From Hyaloperonospora brassicae (lineage: Eukaryota > Oomycota > Peronosporomycetes > Peronosporales > Peronosporaceae): a DNA stretch of 64,000 bases. The stretch is taken from NCBI GenBank assembly GCA_947650285.1, contig CANTFL010001372.1, positions 124,001 to 188,000 on the forward strand, read 5' to 3'. The notes under the pieces are model-generated. The model was not told the DNA's origin, did not search any database, and saw only the letters and a program-made list of their open reading frames with translations. Shown piece after piece: positions 29,529-42,650 of this stretch. Positions within the stretch are counted from its first letter, which is position 1; each line of letters opens with the position of its first letter. Position numbers and translations under genes: made by a program.

Positions 29529-30460
29529 TCCCTTTAGGTTTTCGCTAACCACCCCCAGCCCCTATATATTACCGTAATTTATATAATTTTCATGTTTATG
29601 CTTGCCATGGCTTGCACACCCATCTGAATTTACAAGATCATCAATATGAGCTAAATTTATCACTTTCTCGCGAGTGGAAAAGTACTCGACAAGAACCTTG
29701 TTGATGGCAGTCTTCAACGACTAAGCAGATGTTTCCATTAAACAACGTTCGATATGCAAGCGACGGAGCTTTTAGCGCTCAGTGAGCCATCCTCGTCAAT
29801 GCTGGTGGTCACATCTGTCATGTTGATCGTCTTGGACCAATCACTTGACTGCATTGTGCAAAACGACGAGGAGGAGTCGGCGTCAATACTGCGATCGGCC
29901 TCCATTTCAATCGAAACGAAGTCAATTGTAGTACCCAGCGGATGCAGACTGCTTTTTCGGGGAAACCCTTTAGAGAAAAGCTTAGTCTGACTCTTTTCAG
30001 ACGCCACGTCGAGCCACTACCATCATTAAATTACACGTTAGTCTGGTTCGTCAATTGTACAGGTATTGCGACGATTGATGTACCACTTAATAGACCTCTG
30101 CGGCTGGCATTAAGTCAATTTCGATTATTGTATTGTTAAATGCCTTTGTCACAGTGACCATGCCAGATAATCGCTACAAGACCAATTTTGTTCCAGAATC
30201 GCTCGTACAAAAAGTCGCATTTGACCGAGCCATTACTCGTTCAAATGAAGTATCTATACAATAAATTATCACATGTCGCCGACTAAACGACATGCATAGA
30301 TTGTTCGGATTTATTGTTTTAATCATTTGTAAATGAAATTTGTAAATTACTTCTGAGACCGGTAATATTCTCGCAATTACCAATTAGAAGGCGTAAATTG
30401 AGTATATTACGGTAATGTATAGGGGAGGAGGAATAACGAAAATCTAGGGGTAGTCAACGT
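29529..30460. mobile_element. Probable second TIR element (about 930 bp)
   Basis: The left end has CCCTTTAGGTTTTCGCTAAC, CCACCCCCAGCCCCTATATA and TTACCGTAATTTATA. The right end, reverse-complemented, has CCCCTAGATTTTCGTTATTC, CTCCTCCCCTATACA and TTACCGTAATATA. The arms are imperfect but collinear over about 55-60 nt. Inside is one 89-codon minus-strand frame (29738-30007, Ser-rich) with no recognised domain. A related half-end appears near 3070-3105. No target site duplication is evident. Confidence 0.5.
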
Positions 30461-30659
30461 TTCCCATTAAAAATTACATTTCTTGTCGGTCACCTAATAA
30501 TATTTTACGCGTCCAATATTTCGTAAGTACCTCCGTAAGGACGCGGGATCACCATAGACCGGTTTACGGTCTCCTTGGTAACTAATAACAGTTCCTTAAC
30601 CGTCACTCCACAATATATGATTAAAATTCGTCTTCAGGTTGAAAAACGATGAAAAATAA
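30461..30659. other. Short non-coding gap before the GATC-rich repeat
   Basis: AT-rich; nothing recognised. Confidence 0.4.
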
Positions 30660-31180
30660 TGACGAGGCGTATACTTTCCATACGCGATCACGGAAGCAAC
30701 CGCGATCAGGTACGCAAATACGATCACGAAAGCGATCGATCAGGTTGGTGTGTACCATACCACGCCATCGCGATCAGGATAGGTTTTTGCGATCAGGATG
30801 GAGATTGCAATCAAGGACACGATCGAGATCAGGCACGCGGTCACGATATGGTCGATGATACTACACCACGCGATCACGATCAGGTACGCTGTAGCAATAT
30901 GGTACGCGTGTACTACACTACGCGATCATGACCAGGACGGAGATCGCGATTCGAATAAAGATCACGACCAAGGACGCGACAATAGTTTATTACGTGAACG
31001 CGATCAAGGTCGCGATCACGATCAGGTAAATGTGTACCACACCACGCGATCAGGATAGAGATCGCGAACTGGAAGGTGTGTACCATACTGCGCGATCACG
31101 ATTAGGCACACGATCGTGACAGGTACGCGATCACGATCAGATAGGTGTATACCATCTTACGCGATTCACGACAAGCGATC
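30660..31180. repeat. Degenerate GATC-rich tandem repeat (minisatellite-like)
   Basis: Variants of CGCGATCACGATCAGG recur, alternating with GTGTACCATACCACGC-type spacers, for example near 30870, 31010, 31050, 31092 and 31126. Unit length is irregular (roughly 30-60 nt). All frames are open for unusual lengths only because the repeat lacks stops, giving peptides rich in Arg, Asp and His (DHDQVR, RDRDQ types). I do not consider these genes. Confidence 0.7.
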
Positions 31181-34100
31181 AGAAAAGAACATGAATTGGG
31201 CCACGTCGTGCAAGGGAAAGAAAGCAAATTCGGCGTCTTTGGTAAGCACAGTGGATGGTCTTGAGTGATTAGGTAAACATTAAGCAGAGTTCATTCTGCT
31301 ATATAGTACACGTGTCGTTTTCTACTTCGGGTTGGAATACTTCCCACTAGACGTCAGGAAAAGTCGCGTACTTTTAATAAGTGGCGGCCTTGTGTAGTAA
31401 AGAAGGTGTAAAGCACGGGAACGGAGTATTGCGTCCGATAGTGGGTCGTCTGGGCGCTCGTGGAAAGTTGGGGTCACAAATAAGGTGATCGCCACTCTAC
31501 CAAAAGCGTGCGAATAAATTTATGTATTTGACCTGAATAGAATTACTTTGAAACTGTACGTATGCCTATCGTTTCTTTTGGTATGATCTTTTAGCTGAGA
31601 TTCCAGCTTGCATTTATATTGTTCTCAAACTTGTAATCCAAGAGATAGCACCCTGGCCAAGTGTAGGAATACCCTGTCTTGCACTTCAAGGATGGTGCCA
31701 GTATCCAATTTGTTCGTTATGTTGGGTTTGTGCGTGTCCAAAAAAAGTGCATTTAGTTAAATAATGTACTGTAATTTAATAAGATCGACCTTATCTGAAT
31801 GAAAAATTAATATATTCTATGGATGTATCCATCCACAAAATTAAAGGTGAACTTACAGGATTCCGGTAAGTACATCGAAAGTTACCATCCAGTTCCGCTA
31901 TTCGCGTAAACTCAATCTATAAAGGTCATTATCGATCTCATATACAGATACTGATATGAAGGAGTATGTTCCATTATTCGATGAGTACTTTCATTTGGAC
32001 GGCACGGTTTCAAACAAACTTCAATTGACTAAGGCAATTAGACATAGTAAATATGCGGATCTACTGTCACCGGAAGTACAGTGGTCCATACACCTCGATG
32101 TTGAGCTCAGATTAATCTCCGCGGTCCAATAAGAGTGTTAATCCTACCAAATTGGTCGCACTCAATTTGTTTATTCATGAAACATTCCAACGTAAATGCT
32201 GATATTAGTCCTTAAATCATCCCTGGTGCAGCATAATACCGTCGCTTCCCAACATATAAGTAATTCTCATCACATGCTGAACCTATATATTTAACGGTCT
32301 GAACCTGATCTACTTTCCTCAATCATCTACCCTTAAATTCGTTGATCGGGTCACTAATCGTCAATGCTGACATGCGCATCATGATATTTGTATTATGATC
32401 TCTCTGATCAGGGCAGATTGACGGTGTCAGCGCATCGTTTTACTTCTAAATGTTGAACCCACGATAATCGGCTTTTATCTAAACTCCTAATTTCAACTTA
32501 GCAAGAATAATCAGGAATCGGCTAAGTTTACAAGTAGATCGAGTATATTCGAGCGATAAATTCTGTTCTTAGTCTCCACTTTAGACCTTAACATTTTTGG
32601 CTGAACGCGTCCCATGGAAATGATGCCAATTTAGAAATCTTAAATCAAGATGATTTTTATCAGAACTCCTGCGCTTAGCACACGTTTGTTTGTTAAGTGC
32701 ACACAGCTCACACGAGAATGTTTAAAATCTTTTAAAGATAACTATAATCAGTGCTCAAGGATACTGTCATGAATATCAGCCCCCTATTGAACAGAAATTT
32801 TATATTAGCACTGTTCGGTAGATCCAGGTTACTTAGTATTTAACGAGACCTATAGAGTAGGTCGTTTTATAGTCCGGGTATTCGACATAAAATATTCAGC
32901 TTCAATATCCTTCTAGAATGTTGTAAACAAGGTTTATCGCTAAACATATGTTACCCGTAAATTAAAATCGCAATCGCTGTCAGTAGATAAGGTGATAGAC
33001 CAATGCGCTTCGTACCTATGCCAGATATAGCAACTTTGAGCAGAACGATAGACCGTATGCCAAAATGCGAACATTTCTGGATTTAAAGGTCTTGCGTTAT
33101 CAAGATACGCTTTCATCAAGGTGAGGGGGAGAGTAGGGACAGAGCGAATTGCGTTACAGCAATGTCAAAAAATCAGTAGGCCGTTTAAAGAAGGTTGACA
33201 TCAACACACAGTATTTTCTATGTTACTGTTCCAAAGGAATAGAGATACTGCACCACATTTTTAATCAAGGAGATATAATATGTCTCTTCGTGGCATATGT
33301 GACAATATTTGGCCGAAGAACTTTAATCAACCTCAGTCACAAGCGAATGTTAGGATCAAAAATTGTTATTCGCGATGATTTCAGCGAGGATTGCGGTGCG
33401 ACTAGAAACAGGTGCATCCGTAACAGAATTAGGACGTATTGTAAAATACTCCTCATGTTATAAGACGAATTAACGATAAATTTTAGCGTACTAAAATTGG
33501 ACGACAAGATTGATGTAACTTTGTGAATTATGACTCATAAGATAATATACATATTGATTGGCATCATCTATCACTTGTTAAATGTCTGTCTTTTTTCATC
33601 TTCGATCATCTGGTAAGCGTGTTAGCTGTACGAAATCAAGTTAATGCTTTCTGAGTGCGTTTTATGGCCTCACTTGTAATTCGATCGTCTACAATCACAT
33701 TTTAGAGCAAGCAACTGGCGAAAATTTATAAACACAGGCAACGCCAATTTTTATCGCTCGAATGTTCTATGTGGATGAAGTGATAGTTTTATCCAGATAG
33801 GTAGCGTCAAAACTATACTTAAAAATTTGTTCAGAAGAAGCAATACGCTTTTACTGGATCGCTAATGAGACGATTTTTAAGATGTGGGTGTGGTTAGGAA
33901 ACTAAAGATTGTGAGTAGCGAGTAAACAAGTATCTTTAAAACGGAGATACTAGGTCTTGTTACCGATCATTTGATATCCCGTTGATTAAGTACAAACGTG
34001 GGCGTTTAATCGGTCAATCTGATTGCACCGCCGACGTCAACTTCGATATCATATAGTTTTGTAATGAAACCAAATTTTTTTTGGCAGGTACCTGCCTTTT

Positions 34101-37100
34101 ATTTATGTCACAATATATACGGTAGCTCTTCGTTGTAGGGTATGTGACGACAAGTAATTCACCGAGTTTTGGTTGGCAGTAGTGTCCGTAAAGAGCGTGT
34201 GAGATATTATCAGCCTGTCAATGAACGAGATTTCTCCCATAAATAGTCCCGAAATGAGCGAAACGTATTCTTATTCGTGAGATCGATCATGTTTTGATCT
34301 TTAAATTCGCTTATAATTGAAAGACAAGCATGCAGTCATGAAGCAAAGGAGTTAGAATTGCCTAAGAGACTAATCATATGCCGATGTCGCGATGAATACA
34401 ATTTGACGAAAAATCATGAGTCCAGGGCATAAATAGTGTGCTTTCAAGCAAATCCCACAGACATATTTACATTTGCAGACTTATATATATTTACGCGCGA
34501 TGGATAAAATTTGATGATCATATTTCAGGGGATTAAGCGGAAAAACCCCAATATTTGTACTAGCTCTACAATCTTCGTATTGAACGAATATAGAGACAAG
34601 TGGTAGAAAGTACACGGTGCAAGGGGTGGAAGCTGAAATACCAACCAATGTATTCGGGTGTATTTAATTTTATTCACGAGTTGCTACCAGATTTCAAGAG
34701 ACTCTCGTGTAATATCACATAATTCAGCTATGCTGGATTAAATTGAGCACAGATTATGCATATATGTATTTTCGTTCGTAAGCAAGTTTTACAAATACTG
34801 ATATGTTTAATGATAATACTATAGGTCGGTTTGTATGTGATGTATGTTAAATTGGTGCATATTTACTTTTTTCATGCTTTTATCGACCTTAAAATATCTC
34901 GATACCAAAACATGTAACTTGAGCATAACCATATTGCACGTATCCTATATGTAGTAACAGGTGTATTATGATTTATAATGATATGCATACAAATATATTG
35001 ACAAAGTTGCCTAGGTCTATCAATAATGTAATCAAATGCGAATCTGATAATTACACTGCTTTATTAATATTTTAATTCGCGTGTATAGTGAAGTCAAGGT
35101 CTCTAAATTTGTTTTCGTCGTAATATTTATATCTGTTTGGGTTCAAATTTGCTTGTCTATGGACTTTGATCTACATGCGGCGGACATAAGATTCGAAATT
35201 TTTCTATGGCGGACAACGGTCGCTTAATTGATATATCCTATTTGAGTACGGGTGCTGAATTCACAAGGTAAGTTTGCGCGGCCATCCAAAAAAGACAAAT
35301 TAGTAACGATGATAAAGACAGTGCATCTCTGATTCTTCCAGATGTAATTGGTAATGAGATATATAGATACAATTGAGCCTTTTTTAAAAAATATCTTAGT
35401 TGTAGGCAGAGCATGCAGATAATGTTTCATACATTAAGAAGGTTTAAATAAAATGAAGATGTCAAATTTTTATCTGTGTCTTGACTGCAAAGTGTATGTT
35501 CAATCTTTATCGAACCCATGATACTTGCATCCTACGCTCAATAGCAGCACAGTTTAAAGAAGTTAATGATGAGATATTACCGATTGGCGATAAGTACAAG
35601 AATGTTGAGGAGTGTAAACGGGATAAATCGATTTGTTCAATTTTTTTGCGAGCAACGAACGGCCATAGGTAATTTTAAAGATTATAGAATTGTCACAGAC
35701 TTCATTTTTTACTTACCGTTATGTCAAGTACGCATCATCACGTTTTTAGCACCATCGACCAATGCCAATAGGTGTGCCACATCAAAGAAATTGAGTTGCC
35801 TTGCTGCTTCATCGCGTCCTCGCATCACATACGTAGCAATTTCAATTCACATTTTTGAAGGGAACAATCGCTATATTAATGTGATGCGCCACACGTATGG
35901 ACAAATAATACAAAAATTAATTTACGCAATATTTCCTTTGAAGCATTCTTTGCACATAAACAGGAAATTGATTCTAAAAAATCGTCAATTTATATTGGTG
36001 TATGTAAATGTATTAGTTCGAGATAAATACAACTTTTTTGGTCTTTCTGCTGCATCTGTATCAAAATCAGAGCTCGAATTTCCTCGATAATTGTTTTATT
36101 TAAAAGACAAATTGTTTCAAATAGCATAAGCTATTCTGACGGAATGGCTGATATCAGTGTATCTTCTCTTCATATGTAACGAATATATTCTACCTGTTTT
36201 TCATCTTGTTATTTTGCTATGGCTTGTGTCTATCAAATGCCAATACTACGAGTGTCTTCCGAATGAAGTTGTTTTCAACACTTGCAATTAGCACAATGAT
36301 CCATTTTCGTTTCTATTCCAATTTGCTAAAATTGTACTTGCTATAAAGGATAACAGAATAGTAGCAGCAGGTCCGGAAAGATGTAAAAAAGCGCGTATAA
36401 GGAAGTAAAAGATGAGAGTGACGGCACAAGTCTTTATAAAAATAAGCTGTACAATTATTGGAAAAGTATGGCAATTCAAAGGGACCGTTAAAAGGTGCAT
36501 TAAATAACTATTATCCAAAAGCGCGACTGCATAAGCGTTCTTCGGCCTATAGACAAGGCGCACCACACATCAATCATTACATCATCAAACCAGCGATGTT
36601 ATCCATGCGGACAATGGTGCAATAAGGGGAAAGGTTCATCGATACGAAGACTTCATTCACAGCGCAACAATTAATTGTACACCTGTTTGACGATCGATAA
36701 ATGTGATTCGTCAGGTTAAGATGAAAGAAGTTTATCTGTCCGAGAGGTGCGCCAATTAAATTATTCTTGGTAAGGAAAGCTTAGAATTGTGGGAATAAAC
36801 ATATGCACTACTTGTTAAGAAACAACGATAATGACATACACAAGCTGCGCACGCAAGCAAGCTTACGATGTGTGTACGCGAGCAATCTCTGATAAACTCT
36901 CGAGCATTATAATGGAGCTGCGTGATAATAATTTTTGAAATGACGCAATGTATAAAGATTCCTAAGCGTCAGAAATTACAAAAATTAAAAATGTGGCCTT
37001 GAAGTACCTATCACTCACGACATTTTCTTTTATTGTATACTATCTCAGATTCAATTTCCCTTACCTCACTTGGCCTCGAATCTGTAATCGAAATGTCACA

Positions 37101-40100
37101 CCACAACCTCAAATACAAGTGACCCTTAATTTATTTTAATTAGTCTCGGAATTGTTGCCAGCTTGAGTTGTAAGCTTGAACAGAGATGTGCTACATAGTT
37201 TGTTGCTGAATATGCTATATATATTAGCAACCTGAATTTTGAAGATTTAAGGTAGTCCGGAGCGAATTAAGAAGCAATCATACATTAGTGCCTTAAAATT
37301 TTGTTTTATTAGCCATTAAGTAGAGGTTTGAAATGGAGACATATAGTTAATTAGCAAATAAAAATACATGTATGGTGAGTAAGACAATATTAATTTTGAT
37401 TTGTACTGTATATAGACATTGCGCTCCTGATTTATCATGTTATGTAGAGTAATGTTGATGATGCCTTACGTAATTGGCTGTTCATTGACTAAAAAAGTAC
37501 AGTGACACCAACTTTGTCCAATACTGCTATATCATATCACTGAAATATTAGAATTTACTATACTAGATAGTGCATAAGCCATACAAGTCAGAAGAGCTTG
37601 CGATCATATATGTGGTGTAGGTCATAATTGTTTTTCTAACAATAGCGAGATTCGTTTCTATTACAGCGTTTCGTTTATTTGAGTTGCATCACATATCTAT
37701 ACCACTGATTCACCAAGTAAAATTACTAATGGACTACCGTTGCAGCCACCCTGAACATAGGTTTCACGATACAATCTTTTATAAAAAAAATTACGTTTGA
37801 GTTCTGAGGCAGTATATTCTCGCCGCTATAATTTTTAAAAAGGATAAATTTGCCGTATGATCTAAACGGTACAAAATTTGACTAAATACGGCGTCTTGCT
37901 TCGTACAATATCCGGACTGATGTACATAGATTCATACAAGCTGTTTGTGCTATCTATTAGTAAACCTTTTGTACCTTCAACTTGAATACAATATTTAACA
38001 TTCTATTGATAATTAAAAGTCGCTATCTTTGACAGGCTAAGGCTTTAAGTCATTAGTTGTACGATTAATTCGTCATGTCGTATTTATCCACTAGCTGTAG
38101 TGGTCATTAAGGCGCAAGTCTTCCTTAGACTCAATGTTTGACAATATCCTTTACACTTTGCGTCACTTATAGTTTATTTATGCATGACTATGCAAGACCA
38201 ATTTGCAACCTGTAGAAAGGTCAAAGACTACGCGATCAAAACCAACGGATCAGTATTTCGTTTATATATACCTTCAATTGCATTGCAAGAGCCCGATGTC
38301 CAGCATATTACAAAAAGCGGTACATTACGGTCTAGGTACGTTACCGTGTCGTGTGCTACTTATTTTACTGAGTGTCGTTAAATGTTCTTCAAAAAAAAAT
38401 TCAAGATTAACTCCAAAAAGACATCAACTATCGTTTAGTAATTAAAGAAAGTTTACCTAATTTTTATTCGTGAATAAACGGCACTTTCCCACCTGATCTC
38501 TTTTTGAGGCGTGCATGGATTAAGCGTCTCACATCTTGTAAGAAAAGTCAAAACTTGGTAAGGTATAGAAGCCTTAAAGTTGTACTTTTAGTTTGTGTAG
38601 TCGCTAGGTCTCTAAAACGAGAGACTTGATCTTGACTATCTTGTTGAATCGTGAATATGCATTTTATGTAGAACCCAGATTCTTATTGAGCAGAGAGATT
38701 TACCCTAACAGAGCTTTATTGTAGATCCTATACACTGAAGAATCTCGATAGTCTCGAAGCTCATATTTAGCATGAGCAGGTCGTAATTTAGAAGTTTAGA
38801 TACTATCTAGCTTCCTCTTAGTCAAATCTCTTCGTCTGCCCCACTTTAAGAGGTGATCTTCGTTCGCTTTACAAAATCGTGAAATCTTTACCGACAGGGC
38901 AGAAGGGGTCATACTTACTCGCTCATTATTGAAATATATGTAATTATTTCGGCATGATCGACGAAGAGCATCAACGTTTGTCGCTGCTTGTCTCTACGCT
39001 TTACAAGAGAGCCAGTATTTGCACATTGACAACGGACATTAAGAAATCGCTGCGAGTTTACATGGGTAAACTTAAGATATAAGTTTCCTGCATCTTCGCA
39101 CACCTGAGGCAAACGAATCGCGTGCTGGCCGCTTTTGCTAGTCCTGGGAAAAGGAAATTGTTATCAAAGGGACATAATGTCTAGTTTAAAAAATTGTTGC
39201 CTATAATGCGTATTGACCCGAATATATAGAAGGTCCACAATACCAATTTTTTATAGTTCTTGTTCATAGATTCACATATATCAAAGTGTCCAAGATTATT
39301 CCATTACATCTATAGAGGCTGTAGAGATAGTATTGATGGCTAATTTAGCTTTAAATTGGCCACATATATTAATAAATCGGATATAAGCTTATTTCTTGTC
39401 GGCGACCCGACTTCTCATAAAACTTTACCAGAAATTCTTGAAGTTGCTGGAATTGAAATAAATAGCTAAGCCTATAGCGTCACTTATATGCACCATGACA
39501 TCCACCGCTGGTTTAAATGCAATATACAAAGCTCATAAGTATATTTTATTAAACGTGCAACCTTAAATAATCATATCAGTGGAATAGGTTAGCCAGTATA
39601 TAATTACGGTACGTCTCGAGTAGTTGTGAATGCGTAGTATACGCGTCCAACTCATTTATGCTATAACAAGCTCCGACAATCTAACAAATTGAAGGCAAAA
39701 AGGCTTTTTACACTCAGTCCCACGCGCTATATAATATGACATGGTCTAATAGCTCAGGCTTACATCGTGAAAGCAACCGCGTGTTATTATAATAAACTAA
39801 GGATAAGTTTCAACCAATTATGGAGATTTAGGCATCGATGCTCGACGGTTTCCTCTCTTAGGAGTCAGCAATAGACTAAACGCAGTAAGTCTAAGGTAGT
39901 GTTAATATCATCGTTCGTAAGTCATTAGGAACACGTGTTACTGTGCCAAAGAAATTGACCTGCGTGAATTTTTCCGGGTTATAATAGCGTGACACGCCAC
40001 TTAGTTGTCCAAAGTAGATACGATGTACGATCTTATCCTAGATTTTACATAGATGGACCGTCACAAGCTATGTATTGATGAGAGGTCGTAGACTTTAGAC

Positions 40101-40849
40101 GTTTGTCGTCATGCGCACTGTTACTAGCTAATCTTTGAGATTCATAAACCCACCTTCGCCAAAAGTAGCATTGGTCGGAGATACTCATCAATATATTCAG
40201 TGCAATGGATACATTACTAACAGAGCTCCATCGATGTCAAAAGCGAAAGTCTATGGCGATACTCATCGAAATATTGTGGTACGGAACAGGCTCCGTTGAG
40301 CGGTACTCATTGCGACGATAAATAGCTGATCGATGAAAGTGTTGCTGTCCCAAAAAATAGACATTCTGAACCATGCTTGAACGGTATGCGCGACATGGCA
40401 CGAATAGATCCCTTGGTTCATGTTGACTGCGATACCGACTCATTAAACATTAGAAAAGACATGATTGACACTACGCCACGGCAATTTGGTCTATGATTAC
40501 TAAATGTTTGTGAAGTGGCAAGTAATTCACTAAAGAAGATTTCGAGTTAAGTAACACGATACCAGATTTCGGTTGTTACATTAATTCGTATTCAGGTCAA
40601 GCTAAGCGTTAGCAAAAACCTTAAGGAAACCATTGTATCAACCTCTGCGAGGTGTATGACCCCATTAAAAATATAAAAGCGCTGCCGAATTGCAGCTACG
40701 AGGCAAAAACGGTTTGTCGCGTCACAAGGTAAAGAAAGTGACATACTGAATAAACTTGTCAATGTTGTGACTACACATCTTGATCAATTTGATAGACTAG
40801 AGTCTTCTCCACCTTGAGATGCTATGTTAACTGGATGAGAAGTCTAACA
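31181..40849. other. Long AT-rich, gene-free tract
   Basis: About 9.7 kb in which no frame exceeds 174 codons (35566-36090) and none shows a recognisable domain, signal peptide or splice pattern. Composition is clearly more AT-rich than the retroelements or the effector. It most likely consists of decayed mobile-element sequence. Confidence 0.5.
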
Positions 40850-42650
40850 TGTATTTAGCCTGGCCTTTTAGCCAGGTAACATTATCGAGTTATTTTTCAT
40901 TTGACCTAATGTTGAGCTCAACTCATCCTCTCTTGCTGGACATTCAATTATTTAGAAAGTTAAATGTCATTAGATGTCCGTATGGGATCCGCGATCCTAA
41001 AAAAGCTTTTAGATCCATTTCATTATTAGATTACAATTTTTTAGGACTTGTTGTGTTATGGACTACCGCTCATCTTACCTCCCGACAGGGGTACACGCAA
41101 CATTGTTGACCCAATTCCTGGAACTAAACACTTCATTTCAAGGCAATCGCCTTTCCCAGTGCAAATCCATTGGCGAATTCTTTCGTGCCAATCACACGGA
41201 AGTAAAGATTCTTGAGCGTTAGTCTCCTCATTCCACGCCTACATGATGCGTCAGAAAGCCAAACGGTGAAAGCCACAATGAAATTCTTACATCAATCAAA
41301 TGCGGCACTTTCATCCCATACACTGATCCCGAGAAAGAACTTGCTCGGGAACTTGATCTTGGGGTGTACCATGTTCACGACACTCGACAAGATCGACTAT
41401 TTTTACCAATCAATCATCCGAGCCAGTGATATTCAGCTGGCCGCGGTTAGCAATCCGAGCGTTATGACATAGAAGTGGGTTATGATGCTCTAAGATATAA
41501 CTATGCCTTAAATACTTCTAGTCGAATCATTAAACAATCGTTTAAACATCATCGTATATATATATATATACGTAATTAGATAACTTTATCGTCCATCTTC
41601 GTGCAGAGAATTGCCGGTTTGATGTCAGAAAATTTAAATACATCTACGATTAATTCTTGAGTGCATACACACAAACATGATGTATGTTAGTGAGTCCAAA
41701 CTCATTTTTGATGCCGAAATGCTGTCACAACTAGAGAACTCCGTGGGAAAGCAAGGCTTAAGATCGGATATCGCTACGGTAAAATCCGTTATTAAATTTT
41801 TAGTGCATAACAACCAGAATAGTTTAGGTAAGTGGCTTGTCCTATCCAATAAATTACTCAAGTATTGCGCGAATTCAGCAAATATGGCTAGTCCATTAGC
41901 GACTTCATATACACTTCGTGCAGATTGGTGCTGACTTCGAATACAAAGTGAGGTTTTCAAGAAGAAAAAAGGTCTACTTCAGGCCACTGTTTTGGCGCTG
42001 CCCTATCCGGAGCTGCGTTTACGATCGCCCATGACCATGAAGACTTTGAATTTTCCTTAACTATACTTCAAGTAGACACTGATGGCTATGAGCCGGTTAT
42101 TGCTTACGTATATCGCCAGCTGGAAGCGACTAATAATGAGTATTGAGTTCGCGATAAAGCGTTACTTGCATTGAAGTATGCACCCGACAAAGTTTAAGGG
42201 GAACGGCATGGCTGTAAGCATTTTGTGAGCTTTATAGAAACATGGATTACTATTCACGGCGGCTACGTCGCCGCATGACTCTCCTCCAAAATAGCTCATT
42301 GGCGTTCTCTATTCATTGAACATACTTTGAACGGTAAAGTCCGGTGAAGCAGAATACCTTGACGGATGCGTCCTGAGAATAAGCTGAACCGTGCACCGAC
42401 TCTTTCGTCGTTTTTAAAGGACCTAATTTGTGCGGGTTTTTCACGCGATGATCATTTTGTAGCTATGAAACGTCTATTTGGTAGACAGGATGTTACATAC
42501 TCACACATACAATTGTGCGCACAGTTTGCCTGAAAACCTACATCGCTAATCCATCACTCAAAGACATTTGTTTTACTGCAATTATGTTGTGGTTACGCCG
42601 CAAATCGTTCTACTACATGTTATAATTAAATCATCGAGCTAATTACGAGT
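40850..42650 (+). pseudogene. Highly decayed Ty3/gypsy pol (RT and RNase H remnants)
   Basis: Relics collinear with gypsy pol but scattered over all three frames. RT entry remnants near 41100-41200; SNAALSSHTLIPRK near 41300 (family NAATVPAQTPIPRK); FTTLDKIDYFYQSIIRASDI and QLAAVSNPSVMT at 41380-41470 (family MDLMDGFYQILMRERDIPFT); after the YxDD region, KLIFDAEMLSQLENSVGKQG and LGKWLVLSNKLLKYCANSAN, MASPLATSYTLRADWC at 41690-41935 (family KFLGLAAYLHKYSRNYAEM); then DGYEPVIAYVYRQLEA and DKALLALKYAPDK near 42080-42200 (RNase H). Stops and indels throughout. It is a different, much older element than A, B and C. Confidence 0.75.

Noticed and set aside
30649..31058. Three overlapping open frames over the GATC repeat, or a CRISPR-like array
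   Set aside because: The openness comes from the repeat unit lacking stop codons. Repeats are degenerate and irregular without unique spacers, and CRISPR arrays are not expected in eukaryotic nuclear DNA.
35566..36090. 174-codon frame in the AT-rich tract
   Set aside because: No recognisable domain, composition as in the surrounding non-coding sequence, and no partner exon or initiator motif. A chance frame is the simplest reading.
41551..41571. (TA)n run, also at about 46739-46757
   Set aside because: Simple microsatellites expected in AT-rich DNA; no further meaning can be supported.
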